From: Clytia hemisphaerica | Lineage: Eukaryota; Cnidaria; Hydrozoa; Leptothecata; Clytiidae | Direction of reading: 5' to 3' | Assembly (NCBI GenBank): GCA_902728285.1 | Contig: CACVBU010001102.1 | Location: forward strand, 620,001-684,000 | DNA length: 64,000 nucleotides | Part shown: positions 11,601 to 24,600 of the stretch, piece by piece | How positions within the stretch are numbered: the stretch's first letter is position 1 | Layout: every line of letters begins with the position of its first letter | Translations under genes and position numbers: made by a program | The notes under the pieces: generated by a model | Seen by the model: only the letters and a program-made list of their open reading frames with translations | What the model was told of the DNA's origin: nothing | Databases searched by the model: none

Positions 11601-12780
11601 ATAGGCTGGTTTATTGCAAGCTGAACAGTCGTTTCTTCCCTTTGGATTAAATAGGAAATAGCATGTTTAATAGATGCACTAATCCTATGAACTAGGCTAA
11701 TGTTTATTACAAAATTCCATGCAATCAAACACTTATTTGAAAAAATCGGCCGGGTCAACTACAGTAATACAGTGATCTTTTCTCTATAGGATGCCCTTTT
11801 CATCAAGATTTGAAGGATTTAGAAATTTGAGTAGACTTGAGGGTCTCATATTTATTCACAAACTGTGGTAACCATTTTCAAAAAAAGGGGGGGGGGGTTT
11901 CAGGGGGTACCCGATTCCGCAATTCCGCCAATTTTTTCTCCAATTTCCGTCAAACCGTCTTAAATTGAACCAAAATTCCGTCACCGAAAATTCCTTTGAA
12001 ATTCAATATTTTTGTCGAAAATTCCGCAAATTTTGAATATCTTTTACAAATTCCGAAATTCCGCAAATGTTTTTGCTAAATTCCGTTTTTCCGCACTAAA
12101 ATTGTCTAATTTTCCGTCTCCGTCAGAGAACCCAATTTCCGTAATTCCGTCTAAATTTTCGCCAAATTCCGCCACTCCGTCCGAAAAAAGGGCCGATTCC
12201 GCTCCTCCGCCAACCATGAAACCCCCCCAAAAAACAATTCCCATTTCCATCTTACACCTCCTAAATGTTAAGAACCGTACCCAACCCAGGTTTTTAAATC
12301 TGATCGAAATTCGTTATCAATTTTTTATATTTAGCCAAGAAAGCAGAAAATCAAGAAGAGCCTTATTCAGAAGAACTACACGAACAACATGCTGAATACT
12401 GGGGCACGCGGCAACAATTATTGGCTGGTAAAGTCATCTGTGATTGGCTCTCAGAGGACGATCAACCATCTATGGACCCTATCTACGGCGTCTTATTAAA
12501 TCCAACTGCCGGCCGCGTTGGGCCAGGTGATTCTGGTTTTGTCCATAGTTTATTATACGATAATTCCGGTGAATGGGCTCATCATTCGGCTGTTCACGAT
12601 GCTTTTGGTTATTTGTTTACATTTCATCAACTTGGGCCGGGGTACAATTATATGTATCGATCGTTTTTCGACGCAGATAATCCATTGGCTGGACAAATCT
12701 CTGGTATTGATTTTTGGAAAAAATATGTGGCTGAAGTTGAAACCAAACTTAAAGTCATTGAAAATTTCCGCTCAGTTTGA
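8644..12780 (+). CDS. Predicted acylated intracellular protein, 298 aa, 3 exons, family unknown
   Basis: I do not recognise the family. Exons: 8644-8847 (donor GTAAGT), 9186-9432 (acceptor TCTAG, donor GTATGA) and 12335-12780. Phases 0 and 1 agree and the sum is 897 nt. The N-terminus MGNCLFS has Gly2 and Cys4, the classical pattern for N-myristoylation plus palmitoylation, so membrane anchoring is inferred. An acidic run (DDEDDD) lies near residue 28, and residues 110-150 form a basic, likely helical segment. The most conserved-looking part is residues 200-257: LLNPTAGRVGPGDSGF, then WAHHSAVHDAFGYL (His238-Asp239) and GPGYNY. The HD-x-x-GY arrangement recalls the HD dyad of secreted phospholipase A2, but the flanking cysteines are absent, so enzyme function is speculation. 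The start is the first ATG; a poly(A) signal follows at 12973. The second intron carries several transposons. Confidence 0.75.
9691..10330. mobile_element. 640-bp DNA transposon, 7-bp duplication ACCCAAT
   Basis: Perfect inverted ends of 25 bp beginning CAACGGATTAGAATAGGTGG, flanked by ACCCAAT at 9684-9690 and 10331-10337. A second inverted patch (ctcctcgtt against aaacgaggag) lies further in. No coding sequence. The termini and duplication length resemble the pair at 27202-27983 and 28828-30120. Confidence 0.85.
11135..11568. mobile_element. MITE, ACACGC-polyT ends, ATTCTTA motifs
   Basis: Ends ACACGC plus a T run with AATAAGA on the left, and a matching AAAAAAGGCGTGT on the right. Body motifs such as tcatgatggatattcttaac and tcatcatgaatattcttata recur in 61178-61508, which is a second member of this family. 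It is interrupted by the smaller element at 11297-11435. Confidence 0.75.
11297..11435. mobile_element. 139-bp palindromic MITE, TA duplication
   Basis: Almost wholly two inverted arms of about 52 bp (GACGATATCG, then CCCGAATGATTACCCATGAT) around a short loop. It is flanked by TA at 11295-11296 and 11436-11437, as Tc1/mariner-type insertions are. It is nested in the MITE at 11135-11568. Confidence 0.82.
11885..12228. repeat. Element of iterated ATTCCG motifs between G-run ends
   Basis: Starts with a G run followed by TTTCAGGGG and ends with the inverted CCATGAAACCCCCCC. Between them ATTCCG, TTCCGC, TTCCGT or close variants occur about 25 times. The plus-strand open frame through it (12012-12395) is a by-product of the repeats. 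Probably a small transposon with many copies of one short motif; no target duplication was identified. Confidence 0.6.
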
Positions 12781-12972
12781 AAAAACAAAATTTTGTAGAT
12801 AGACTTTCTTTGTATCATTATTTGTTAAAAAAACATAATTGAATTTGTGTAAATATAAACGCAGAATTGTCAAACGTATTGAGCACTTGCAATTTTTTTG
12901 GAGTTTAAGTTTTGTAAAAACTAATATTTTACTATGTCTTAGTTTCAAGTAAGTTAACATTTTAAAAGTTGA

Positions 12973-12978
12973 AATAAA
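12973..12978 (+). promoter_or_regulatory. Poly(A) signal AATAAA of the 298-aa protein gene
   Basis: AATAAA 193 bp after the stop codon at 12778-12780, in an AT-rich 3' UTR; the first canonical hexamer downstream. Confidence 0.5.
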
Positions 12979-13198
12979 CTTTTTGTCAAAACCTTTAATT
13001 TAAATATTTTTGGTGCACTATGTCTCAGATGAGCACTTTGATATGCTAGTGCAGTACAAAATTTTATTTAACGGTGACTCAGCAAAATATATTGATCTTA
13101 AGCCTAAACTATTTTGCGATCTATACATCCAAACCCTAAGCCACGCTATTCTCAGTTTGCGTTTCGAGGCTCATCTTAGCGAGCAACTGATGACGACT

Positions 13199-13473
13199 CT
13201 TACATGTTTTTTTTTATAAGCATTGCACTTATAAGCATATCTAGGCTCAGATATGGGGAAAAATTAGGCATATGGCAAACATTACTTGAGCCTATGAAAA
13301 ATGTTTTTTCCCTGATTTTGGTTGGAATTTTACGGATTTTTAGTATTTCCCTAAATTTATGTTTTAGATTTAAGCATCCCCTCAAGCATTTTTCAGCCTT
13401 ATTAAGCTTTGAACCTAAGCATCTCTGAGCCTGTTTTCGGATTTTTGTATGCTTATAAAAAAAAACATGTAAG
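13199..13473. mobile_element. MITE, ACATG-polyT ends, TAAGCAT iterations
   Basis: Perfect inverted ends: CTTACATG, nine T and ATAAGCAT on the left, with the exact complement on the right. The body repeats TAAGCAT, AAGCATT or AGGCTCA at least six times. It has the same architecture as the elements at 5374, 11135 and 61178 but a different motif. Confidence 0.8.
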
Positions 13474-15514
13474 TGATTAAGCAAATTTTTTGGCGAATAT
13501 ACCTTGTGACGAGCAAACCTCGTTTGAAAACGAGGCAATCGTTCGTAATAATGAGGTCTATTCGGACAAAAATCTTAAAAGCAACACCATTTTCGGAATC
13601 TACTTTTCATGTTCATGGCCTTGCTGATAAATTAGTCGAAGTTTAGTTAAAGACTGTCCCAATATATTCTGTGGTGGAGACAAAAAAGGCTTTTGATAGA
13701 ATTTGAATTAGATAGCGGTTTCGTTAATAATATATTGCGGAGTGGAAAAGTAAAAGTCTAAAATTCTTCCAATCAACAACGGGTTGTTCGGTGGTTTTAA
13801 AACGCCTAGCCTAAATTGCAGCCACATATCTTTTACAGGGTAAACACCTAATCCTCCCTGGAAGAAATCTACTATCGAGACGAGAAAATATGTTACAACA
13901 ATTCTGATTGTTTCAAATCTTTAATTCGATAGTTAAAGCAATCCCGTAATTAGTATGCTAAGTGCAATATTATTCAATTAAGTTATCTATGAAAGCTACC
14001 GTATTTTCCTATAACAATCCAAAAGTTCCCGTAACAATCAAAAGCGCAAAAATCGCAAAAATTCGGATAGTGCTGCGGTAGAGCTACTTTTTTGCAATTT
14101 TGGCGCTTTTGGGTTGTTAAAGGTAATTACCATACGTTCCCAACTTATCAGATATCTGTTAGCTATCCGATCAAAAATGCAACGAGTCCTTCTAGGTGTA
14201 CCAAATCAAACACATTTTAAGGCAATTTAAGACATTTAAGACATTGTCCGGGGGGGCTGGAACCGACCTACCGTACGTGCGGACGCACGACGGACGGACG
14301 CTATCGTTTTTTTAGGCTTCTGCTCATCCTCTAGGGAAAAAAGTTTCTTATAGGAAGTATATCTATAGAGGTCTGCGATTCAGACTATCGTTTTGTAGGC
14401 TTCCAGAAGTGCACTGTAAGGATGTAAAAATTGAGAAAAACGAAACCAAAATTTTGGGCAAATTTTTCGAAAATCTGACTATTTTTGCCTCTAAATGTAC
14501 AAAATTCTTCACAAAAATTCACTGTGGTATCCCTAGGGATCCTAATTCTTGTCCACACATACGGTAGTTTTCAGAACGAGTGCCTCCTCCCCCTCCCTGA
14601 GCCCTGTTAAGGATGTAAGAATTAGGCCAAGGTCAATGCAGAGTTTTCCTATAAGAATTCTTAAAAATGATTTAATGAAGTTTACACAATTTATCATATG
14701 GTATTTACACAAACAACCTTTAGAAATGAAAGCATTTCACCAGTATCTACAGGTGTCTTGATCGCAGAGGTTGAGGTTTGGGCACCAATAATCAACAAAT
14801 GTACAGTGTGCAAATACCCAAAATATCGAAATTTTCCGATGAGATTTTCTCGTCGAACTCAAAGAAAGGTTTTAATGACATCGTAATAATCCTCTAAAAA
14901 ACTCATTCGACGAGAAACGATTACGATCCAGATCTGTAACAACTAATTTAACTAATCATGGTAACTAATTTAGAATACTTTAATCGAATAAATTTCGGGA
15001 GATCTAATTTCGCATTTTCGCAAATTTTTAACTTTTTTCATAGACTGACGAAATCATATCCACGCAACATTTTTAAGATCATGTAAAAAGACCGTACATT
15101 TACTATTCGTGAAAAAAATTGCTGTTTTCGGGTTCATTTTCAACTGATTTTTGGCTGAGTCGTGAAATTAAATGCACGCGTTATATTTGAAAGTGCTCAT
15201 TAACCGCGAGTATTAATCCGATTATAGTACAAAAAAAGTTTAATTGTCGCAGTTACAATCCTTAAATTATTTTCCACATGCGGTCCCGATCCCAATTCCA
15301 AGTTATTAGTGCTTGTTGACCGTAATTGTACACAGTAAAACAATGGTTTTTGCATCTTATTCCATAGCAAAAAATTCTTGACACCGTTTCCAGCCTGGTT
15401 TACAGTATCTGCCCAGAATATAATACAAACTGTTTCGATTTAAGATATTTACATTTTTCCATATGATTTCGTCCTTGATATACAGTATAAGAAAATCTTC
15501 TGTTGACGACATCG
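13474..15514. other. Convergent intergenic region, no gene seen
   Basis: Lies between the 3' end of the 298-aa protein gene and the 3' end of the integrin gene. A possible small inverted repeat sits at about 13998-14133 (cctataacaatccaaaag against cttttgggttgttaaaggta). The integrin 3' UTR must occupy the right part, on the minus strand; I found no canonical AATAAA for it close to the stop codon. Confidence 0.5.
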
Positions 15515-15685
15515 TTACAACCCTTTTAAATTCTTCTCAACGTGTGAGCTGGATCCTGATTCTGAGCTATTACTGCTCACATTGACCATTTTACGTTTGT
15601 ACTGTTCAGAGTATACGAGATGACCGTTCATCCTGCCTGTCAATGGTGCAGTTTCTTCGTATCGTTGTCGTTTGAAAAATCCAAC
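15515..15685 (-). CDS. Integrin alpha exon 31: cytoplasmic tail with GFFKR
   Basis: Starts VGFFKRQRYEE, the conserved membrane-proximal GFFKR that clasps the beta tail and controls activation. The tail is long (56 residues) and serine-rich at the end (SSNSSESGSSS), offering phosphorylation sites. Stop TAA at 15517-15515. A pogo-like MITE ends 18 bp upstream of the acceptor. Confidence 0.95.
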   Translation of the reverse strand, partial: VGFFKRQRYEETAPLTGRMNGHLVYSEQYKRKMVNVSSNSSESGSSSHVEKNLKGL

Positions 15686-18600
15686 CTGTAAATTAAAGGG
15701 GTTCAGTCAACTCTCTAATTCGACCTTCTATTATTCGAATCTTTCCCTAATTCGAACTAAAATATCGGTCCCCTCAGCTAGAGAGTAGTATAAAATACTT
15801 TCTGTAATGCGAATCATTCTATAATTCGAAGAACATTCTCTGCCCCTTGAAGATCGAATTAGAGAGAGTCCCACTGTATCGATATTGTAAAGTAAATATA
15901 TTCTCTAATTCTACTCCTCCCGATACAAATTTGAAAGGAAAAAACTCCTCAAGAGGATAAGGTGGGATTTTTGGTGGGATAATTCCTCCCCTCCTCTTTA
16001 TGTATCAATTAGTCCCATTAGATTTTCTTGGAATTGTATGAAGAGAATGTTTAGGATTTTCAGAGATTTTTGAGATGCTTCATAAGTGAAAGTGATTCAG
16101 TCCCTGGCCGGCACATACCAAAGACAAGAAATTGATGGCTCTCTGGTAAATGCTCAGCAATTAATAGAAGAATTAAGGCAAGTCGGGTAATTCAAGGAGA
16201 AAGAATAACGCCCCCTATAGCCTATATAGACGCCACCCGTCTACGCAATTAGCCTTTATTCCACTTTGCGACTTTTTCGTATGTTTTATGCCCAGGTTTT
16301 CGATTTTTTGATGTCACTTCAAACTTTTGAAGCTCTTGCAGTAGGGAAAAAATCGAATTTGCGTCAGGACACTTGAAAGGCTTAGTTTTTCACAAAATCT
16401 TCAAAATCGAACGAGATGGAAAATACCGGTTTTTGGTGAGGTGTTACCTTCGGGTTGATTTTTATGGAAAGAGAAGCCTCCAACTGCGGCCACAAGACTT
16501 ACATAACAGAAAGAGGAAAGCTTGACCACTGAGAGCCCGGACACCAATCAGTCCGAAAATAATTAAAAAAATTATATATTAATCATTTTCTGTAAGAAAA
16601 AGCTCTATTTAATCAGCGGTTATCATATAAAATCAAATTAAAATGTGATTTTCAATTATCTATCGATAAGATTTTTAATTAAATTCTATCGATAAATTGT
16701 GATTTGCACTGTTCCTGTTGTTCGGTTCTCTTTTTGGAGTTTTTAAAAAGTAAGAGAATTATGAAAAAAAATAAGATTCTTCTACTTTAGGCGAACAAAC
16801 TTTCGCGAGCAGAAACTTGCGAAATTTACGACATTTACTTTCGCAAATTTGAGGAAAAAGAAATTTGGTGGTTAATTAAAACCTTTTTAATTAAAACCAG
16901 CCGTGGTGTTCTTGAAAAAGCAAATAAAATTCGTGTTAATTTTTGCGTGTTAATTTCAAGGCCGTTAAGTACGTGTCTCCTTATTTTCGTGTAATAAACA
17001 CAAAACCACCATAGTTCTACCAGATAAAATGTTAAAAAAATATTTATTTGGACATACTTAAAATAAATATTAAGATGTTGCACTGGTTCAAATTATACTT
17101 GTGGTTACCTATTATTTACTTTACTGGATATTGTTTCTCTCAATCGGTTGTTGGCAACAAGAATTCCCCGATTGGTGACCCATACGTTGTATTAGGCATC
17201 GGTTCAGCGTGTTACGAAAGACCTTTCAACGGATCAATTGATGAGAATTTGAAAGCAAGAATTCATAATAAAGCAGTCGAATTTATGTTTAAAAGGGTTG
17301 ACACTTATCACCCGTTGTTTCGACATAGACGTTTATTCAAGTATCAATATTTTGATATTTGTGATAATTCTGAACTGTTACTAACATTGCTGGTTGATTG
17401 GAGGCTTAGTCCAAAGTATACGATAACAAAAGATCCTTTTCGTAAAGCTGGTCGTAAAATCTACAAATGGAGATTCAAGTCAAATGTTTTGATTGTGTTT
17501 GCTTACGTTGAGAGTGATTTATTTCGGTTGTTAGTAGAGATTTTGAGCGGTATCGATATTATCATTTGGAACCTGAAAGATGATGTTGCATTTCATCAGA
17601 ACCACTTTCTTTTACCATCATTGAAGTTAGGGGCTACTCAAAATTTGGTCAATGATTTTCGAAATTTGGTACAAGCTATGAATTGGAAATTAACTGTCAT
17701 TCTAATCGAGGATAATTTTTCGTCTAGTTCTCGATACTTTGAAAAGTATAAAAGCATGTTTTTGGAAGCGTTCACTTGCCTAAATATTGAAAAAGTCGAT
17801 GGTTTTGATTTGAAAAATGCTGCTGGTAAATTCAAAGACACAGAAAATGGAAATAACATTTTTATACTGCTTGGATCGTCACTGAAACAGATAGAATTTT
17901 TGAAGAGGATTGGACCCTCAAACAAAACGTGGTATGTCAACGAGAATTATATGGATATCTGGAACTCTAGGACTGTCCTTAGTTTCAGAGATGGACGATT
18001 TGTGGCGACTCACAAAGATGTGCCTTTGATTTATGGGTATGCAGCATCTTTCTACTACTTCGAGATTCCAAAAATGCAGAATATCTTAACAATATACATC
18101 AATATTATGTTTCGAAATTTATATTTTTTTGTAGCGTTGTATAGAAATAATGCTCGACGACTTCCAAATTTATTCATGATAAAATGGATGGTTCGGCAAA
18201 ATATACATCACCGCCATTTACAACTCATTGTTATCGACAACAACAAAAAACTAACCTTCTACGCTGAATATCACAATGAAACCATTCAGAAAACCAAGAA
18301 AATGTCCTTTAGTGTATTACCAATCCGGTACTGAATATGTTTACACCAGGTTGGCTAATCATACTACAAAATGGAACGAATCTTATGGTTGGATGTGCCA
18401 GCCCTGTTCAAATGGATTTTACAAATCGCAAAGTGGCAATTCATCTTGTTACAAATGTCCCATAATGCAATTTTCAAATGAATACAAAGATTCATGTCAC
18501 GACCCTTATACTCAAGAAACGATATCAATCTCTCAGCCGTTTACCATTTTCGCTATAACCTTATCATGTTTTGGATTTTTATGTTGTCTGATCATAACTT

Positions 18601-21600
18601 TGGGGTTCGTGAAATATCGTAAAACACCTACAATGAAAGCTGCAAATGTACAAATGACATTTATCCATCTAATGTTTATTGCTACCAATTTCATACTGTT
18701 ATTTTTCAGTTTTTATGGGAGACCAAACATTTATAAGTATTTTGGACGTCTGTTGGCTTACAGTAATCGTGTCTATTATACAACTCAGGTTACAAAAAGT
18801 TTTAAAAGCTTTTCAATGTAAAGTCAAAATAACCAAATCTGTTCGGAAATCAAAAGTGGTCGAAATATTTTCAGTCTTGATTTTGGTTCTGTTGAATAAC
18901 TTTATACTATTTTTGCTTGTTTATGTCAACCCTGTCAAGATTGAAACTGTTATCAATCATCAAAAACTTGAGAAAATATCTCAATATCTCATATAGGTTT
19001 ACATTTCAAAGTACTTATCGGTTTCACTATTTGTCTACAATTTGTTTGCTTCATCCAAGCGTTCCGTGGCAAACGACTACCCGGTGCATTTAAAGAAACA
19101 ATGTCTATTGTATACGGAAGTTTCATGGTTATACTGATATTTATTATTTTGTATCCGATCGTGATTTTCCAAAAAGATATTCTACAAGCAGAAACAGTTT
19201 ATTGGATAGCTGTGGCGTTAAGCATGGATGTTTTATTGATGTTTTGTCATTTCCGGCGAGTTTACATTGCGGTATTCCACCCGGAAATGAATACAGTTGA
19301 ATATTCAAGAGCTATCATCTTGGCAAAAATGAATAAAGACTCGAAAAGTAAAATCAAAACTTGAATAATGGGTGTTTGTCTATGAAAACAGACCTAATAA
19401 ATACGGAAATTTTAAAATTCACTTCCGTAGAGGCAATACGCTAAGATACACTCTAGAGATAATACGTTCAAAGATGAACGTTAAAATGACATGACACATT
19501 AAACGAGAACGACCCATTAGTTACAGGAGACGACAGCCAATGGGCTTTCTCATTTAATATCCAAACAAAGGGGTAGACAAAACTCTGGGAATTTTTTCAA
19601 ACCCTTTGAATATAAACGAGCTTATCATTTCACTCCTGAAAAAGAAACAACTCAAATTGGGCTTTTCCAGAAAAAAATCGTGCACCCCCTGTTGAGGAGG
19701 TCCATTTCCGTTCCAAGGGGTTAAGGTTTGAAATGCAGTGGAATTCCATAAGGGTAGACGAAAATACGTCAAAAATAAGCGGAATTCCAAGGGGGTAATG
19801 ATTGAAAATTTGTAAAAATTCGGGATTCCAGAGGGGTATGATCCTAAAATTGCCTGGAATTCCAAGGGGATAGGTCGCAAAAGGTTGGACCTCCTCAACA
19901 GGGGGTGTACGTTTTTTTCCTGGAAAAGCCCATTAAACTCCCTGGAAGAATACAAAAATTTTTTCAAGACCCCCTGGAAACGTCCATCTACCCAGGTCCA
20001 CCCCATGTATGGATATAAAATTGAAGCACACGATGAATCTGGATTTGACAAATTTACTTATACATATTATACGGTGGTATGTTAAACGGTGAAAAAGAAT
20101 GCGACTATTATATTTTTATTTTTCTCGACATGTTTCGGACTTGGTCCGTTCTCAAGGGAATGATATTTTTATTATACGCCGGTATATTAGTGGCTTTTTT
20201 CCGTTGTTGTTTTTGTGTTTGAAGAAAAAAGGAACGATATCTGGGCGTTCGCTAACCTCGAACACCAAGGCGATTGTCGATCAGCTAGCCCTATTTTCTA
20301 CTTCTCTTAAAAACAGCTGGTGAAAGGGATGAAATAATTACTCACCCTGTATAAGATAACACAAAAAATGTCCAACAAAATCAAAGCGCCCACTACTGCC
20401 ACAAGAATGACCCACCATTCTACTCGATCTTTCACAACGATAATCTTTTCTAACTTTTTGAATGGTTGGCGAAGCTAATGAGAAAAATTATGAAGATCAG
20501 TAAAATAACATTTACGTTTGGCAAGATACTTAGCGAGAAATACATTATTCTGAAAAGATTTTTCGAATTTGAGTGACAATTCTTTACCCTAATCGAAGGT
20601 TTTTTTATGTCCACATTTGAGGGGTGATTCTTTACGCAAATTATGTAGCTTGAAATAAATATGCTCTACAGGTTAAGAAAAAGCTAAAATTTACCTATCA
20701 AATATCTATAGTTGTTTCCACTCTAGCTTGATTTACAAATTACAGACCAGAAGAGTCTTTGGTGGGCTATGAAAGTTACCCCAATCCACAATCGACAGTA
20801 AATCCTACCTCAGTTGCTTGAGGACATTCTTGAGCTGACTCAGTTATGGATCCAAACTTTCCACCGAAGCGTGTCGATATTTGTATAATCATCTCCTTTG
20901 AATTTAACTAATAATCGAAGAGATACAGACAATCAAGATTCAACAAAATTAGCCCATTTCCCCTATCTCGTAAAATCTTTTAGATAACCTAACCATAGCC
21001 TTCAACCAATAAGCATAAATATGGTATAAAATCAGGGGGGTCGAAGTGAGCTAGAATGTTAATCAAACCAAGACATGCCCCGTATTGCTAATAAAAAATA
21101 TAAACTTGAAAAGTGGGATTATATCCCTCCGTGTTTTTTAAAGCTTGAGAAAACAGTAAGAGTTTGTCTTTAAGGTCAGCTCTTTAAGATTCGGAAGTCC
21201 CATTTTATAAAATGTAAAGACTTATAAAAACAAAGGAAAACTTACCTTTTGTAACGCTTCCAGATAGAAAAACATTGTGAGTTTCAATCGCACGCTTCCA
21301 TCTACTGCAAAATCCAAGACGTCATTGCACGTCATTGTCTGACATTGTCCACTGGAACAATCCTGGAAATTCAAAAATCTTATCAATCCTGAAAATTCAG
21401 ACTTTTGAAAATTATTCCCTGGCTAGCCACACTGCAAGATCATGGAGGTAATAAAAATATAGATGGACATACCACTCCTACTATTCTATTGTATTGTATC
21501 GTTGTTATAATCTATATCTTGACTGAAGGATTGGTAATCAAAGGAGGCTAATTTGAAAGAAATTTCTAAAGAGTTTTATGACTTCTCTGGCTATTACAGA

Positions 21601-24600
21601 AAAGTTGTTACTCTATCTAACTTTTATTACCTCTATGGTAAGATGTAGAATACTATTACTTGCATGGTACAGTCAATGATGCATGCAAATTTTACTACTA
21701 TACCCTACAATTGGGCAAAAGGGTCTCCAGTAATATACAGACAGCTCTTCATATGTTAGACGGTGAAAAAGAATGCGGCTATTATATTTTGATTTTTCCC
21801 AGACAGCTCTTCATAATCATTTCAAAAAAAGCTTTTCGTTCTATTTCAACATCATCAGTGCTATGATACAAGTAAAATCCATCAAAGAAAATCAGCTTAA
21901 AAAATGAAAAAGACGATTTCACCAATTCCAATAAGTACAATTTCTTCTTCTTTATTTTTCATCTGCATTTCCAACAAATCCTTTGAGAATAATTCACTCA
22001 AAATTATCATTCCACTGGGGGTATCGCTGCTAATGATACAAAGTTTTCCCCTCAAAAACAATGTTACTAGAACAACCTTCAACTTACAATAATATCTTTT
22101 GAGAAGCTTGGTTTGTTTTCAATACTCTTGTCAGTCGCTTCAGTCGTATTTGCACTGACTCCTAGTGTTGCATTTCCCTGCTGCATGAAAGGGAAAAACA
22201 GTTAGAATGAAAAATGATTAACCTTCCATGAAAAGTCAAATGAAAAGATTCAAACATCCCCGCTAACACCCGGATTTGTTGACTAGGAATGTTCTAACCC
22301 TGTCTTAACATAAGTTTAAAACTTGCGGAGGTATAGACGTAATCTTTTTTGGTTCACACAGCCCACAACGCTACAGCGATACAAATTTTCGAAATGTAGT
22401 AATAAATATGATCCAGTGAGCTTTATATCAAACCCTATAGGAAGTGTTTCTTAAATCCCGGCCAACCAAAATCTCTGAGCGTTTCTTTCTCCGATCAAAG
22501 ATGATGGATATAGTGTAGTCCAAGGTTTTTAAAGGTCAGTAATGCTACCTTTATCTTTCCAGAATTGATATTGTTCAGGTGGCAGGAAGCTCCTTCGATC
22601 TGAAAAAAAAGCGATTAAAAGATGAAATATTATACGTAAATTTTGTTTTGACTGAGCCTCGGCTGATGATTAATTTTTCATGATTTTTAGGCTTCTTAGG
22701 CTTTTATCCTCTTAATTTCCTAACTCCCCTAAAGGCTACTCACACTAGCGGCCGTAGCATGAAGGTAGAGCATCCATCTACGGTGCGCAAGGTTGTGGGT
22801 TCAATCCCCAGCCGGGTCATACCAAAGATTCCCAAAATGGTACTTGATGCCTCTCTGCTTGATGCTCAGCCATTAAAGAGACGGATCAAGGGTAAGTGGA
22901 GAAATCCAGGGAAAGGAGTGGCGCCATCCCCTACCTTCGGGTAGACAGCTATACGAAAAGGGAGCCTTCGGGTCGCCCTCGACTGCGGTCGCAAACTTAC
23001 TTACTTACTACTCACACTACACGGTATATTGGTAAGTGCCCACAATATATTGAAAAACATGTCTGCAATATATTGCCAGCTCGATTTGCAATACTCTAAC
23101 AATGTAGGGGATTGTTTGCAGAAAGAAAATTCATTTTTATTTTAGAGTACTTGTTGTTATCTTCGTACATTACGGTTACAGTACATTGTGTAGCCCTTTA
23201 ACTAATGGGATGCAGCGACTCGATAGTTTTTTATCAATTTTATTTTTGGCAATGTTTTTAAGAACATTGATGAAGAAAAGTAGAGACCCCTCCAGCGGTT
23301 TACTTGATGGCGTAAGCAGGCCCTTTTTGGCGTTATAGCGTGTTTTACGATTTGATAAGTTATCAATAAAATAATTCTTTTGGTGATGAGAGATGGTTGT
23401 GTGATTATAACTTTTTTTTGGAGTGATCTATGACTGGGGGGCTTATAATTTTTTGGACACTTGGGGTGTCAATTAAAAGATTAACTTACGGAGAGTTCTT
23501 TAACATAAACTAGGTTCTGTTCTCCAACCCGATCGAGGAGTGTGATATCCAATGACATGTTATCAATGGGCACTATTCCGCTGTTTTGCACCTAAACGAA
23601 GACAAAAGGTCATACTTATATTAATTTGAGTTTGAATCATTCAGACCCTTAGTAACATTCACACCGCAGTAACATTACAGTCCTAGTTCATTTCATTTTA
23701 GCATTGAAACCAAAACTAGGGAAAAGCGTGAATGAGAATTTTTAAATTTCAGTGCAGATTGTACTACAGAATACTTCTGCGAAACTTCGCCTTACTTCCT
23801 GCATGGATATAATAGAAGGAAAACTTTTTTCTCTGCAAGCAACGAAATACGGCATAATTAACCTAAAAGAATAAGGGGGCTTCAAAATTCATATGTATTG
23901 ATTGGATATCTGTGGTTAAAAACCTATATAAGACCTTACCAAGATATTATACGAGACCATAGGGCCAGCCTCTTCCACAGTCAATGGTTGGGCAATTGGT
24001 TTCTTGGTGGCGTTGTATGCTAAAACTTCTGCTACACTTCGTCTTATGCCCGTCTCTATACCCAATCTAAAAGGAAAAATTGATAAATTATGACCATTAA
24101 ACATTGAAAAACATATGAAAAGAAAGAAAAAAGCTACAAGCAAATTTAGATCTATTGGATGGTTATGAATTGTCCTCTGGCTCCAATTTACATGGAAATC
24201 TCAAAAGGAAACAGTACATCTTTCAAAAGCTAAAATACAGATAATAACTGGCAACCTAAGTCTTTTTCTGAGAATGATATTTTTTCTTCAGTGGTGGTTC
24301 TACGGAGGGTATAAAAGAATTTTAGTTTTCCAGTTGTTACTTTGACAAGGGTTGTCCCCTACTTACTGATCAAAAGAAACTTGAACACAAGTTTGAATTT
24401 TCATTGGTAACTTCGCAATCACTTCATTGTTTGTTGTATTTGCGTCGTTCCCAGTTCTGAAAAATATAAATTTCTTTGAAAGAATTCAATTTTCTCAGGT
24501 GCAATGGCGTCAGCGTCTTAAAGGTTTTGTTTTAAAAAAAGAGTGATATCATTTGCTTACTCGTCAATTTTTAATTCACAAGCTTTTTCACATTAAATTG

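Larger units (their letters stand above)
9433..12334. other. Intron 2 of the 298-aa protein gene
   Basis: 2.9 kb containing a 7-bp-duplication transposon (9691-10330), a polyT-ended MITE (11135-11568) with a smaller MITE inside it (11297-11435), and a low-complexity element (11885-12228) that ends only about 105 bp before the 3' splice site. The rest is AT-rich sequence without recognisable content. Confidence 0.7.

Noticed and set aside
12012..12395. 127-residue open frame overlapping the last exon start of the 298-aa protein gene
   Set aside because: It runs through the ATTCCG repeats and is in a different frame from the exon that splices correctly.
17638..17940. 100-codon minus-strand frame within the GPCR remnant
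   Set aside because: Antisense shadow of the flytrap domain; no homology and no splice context with the integrin exons.
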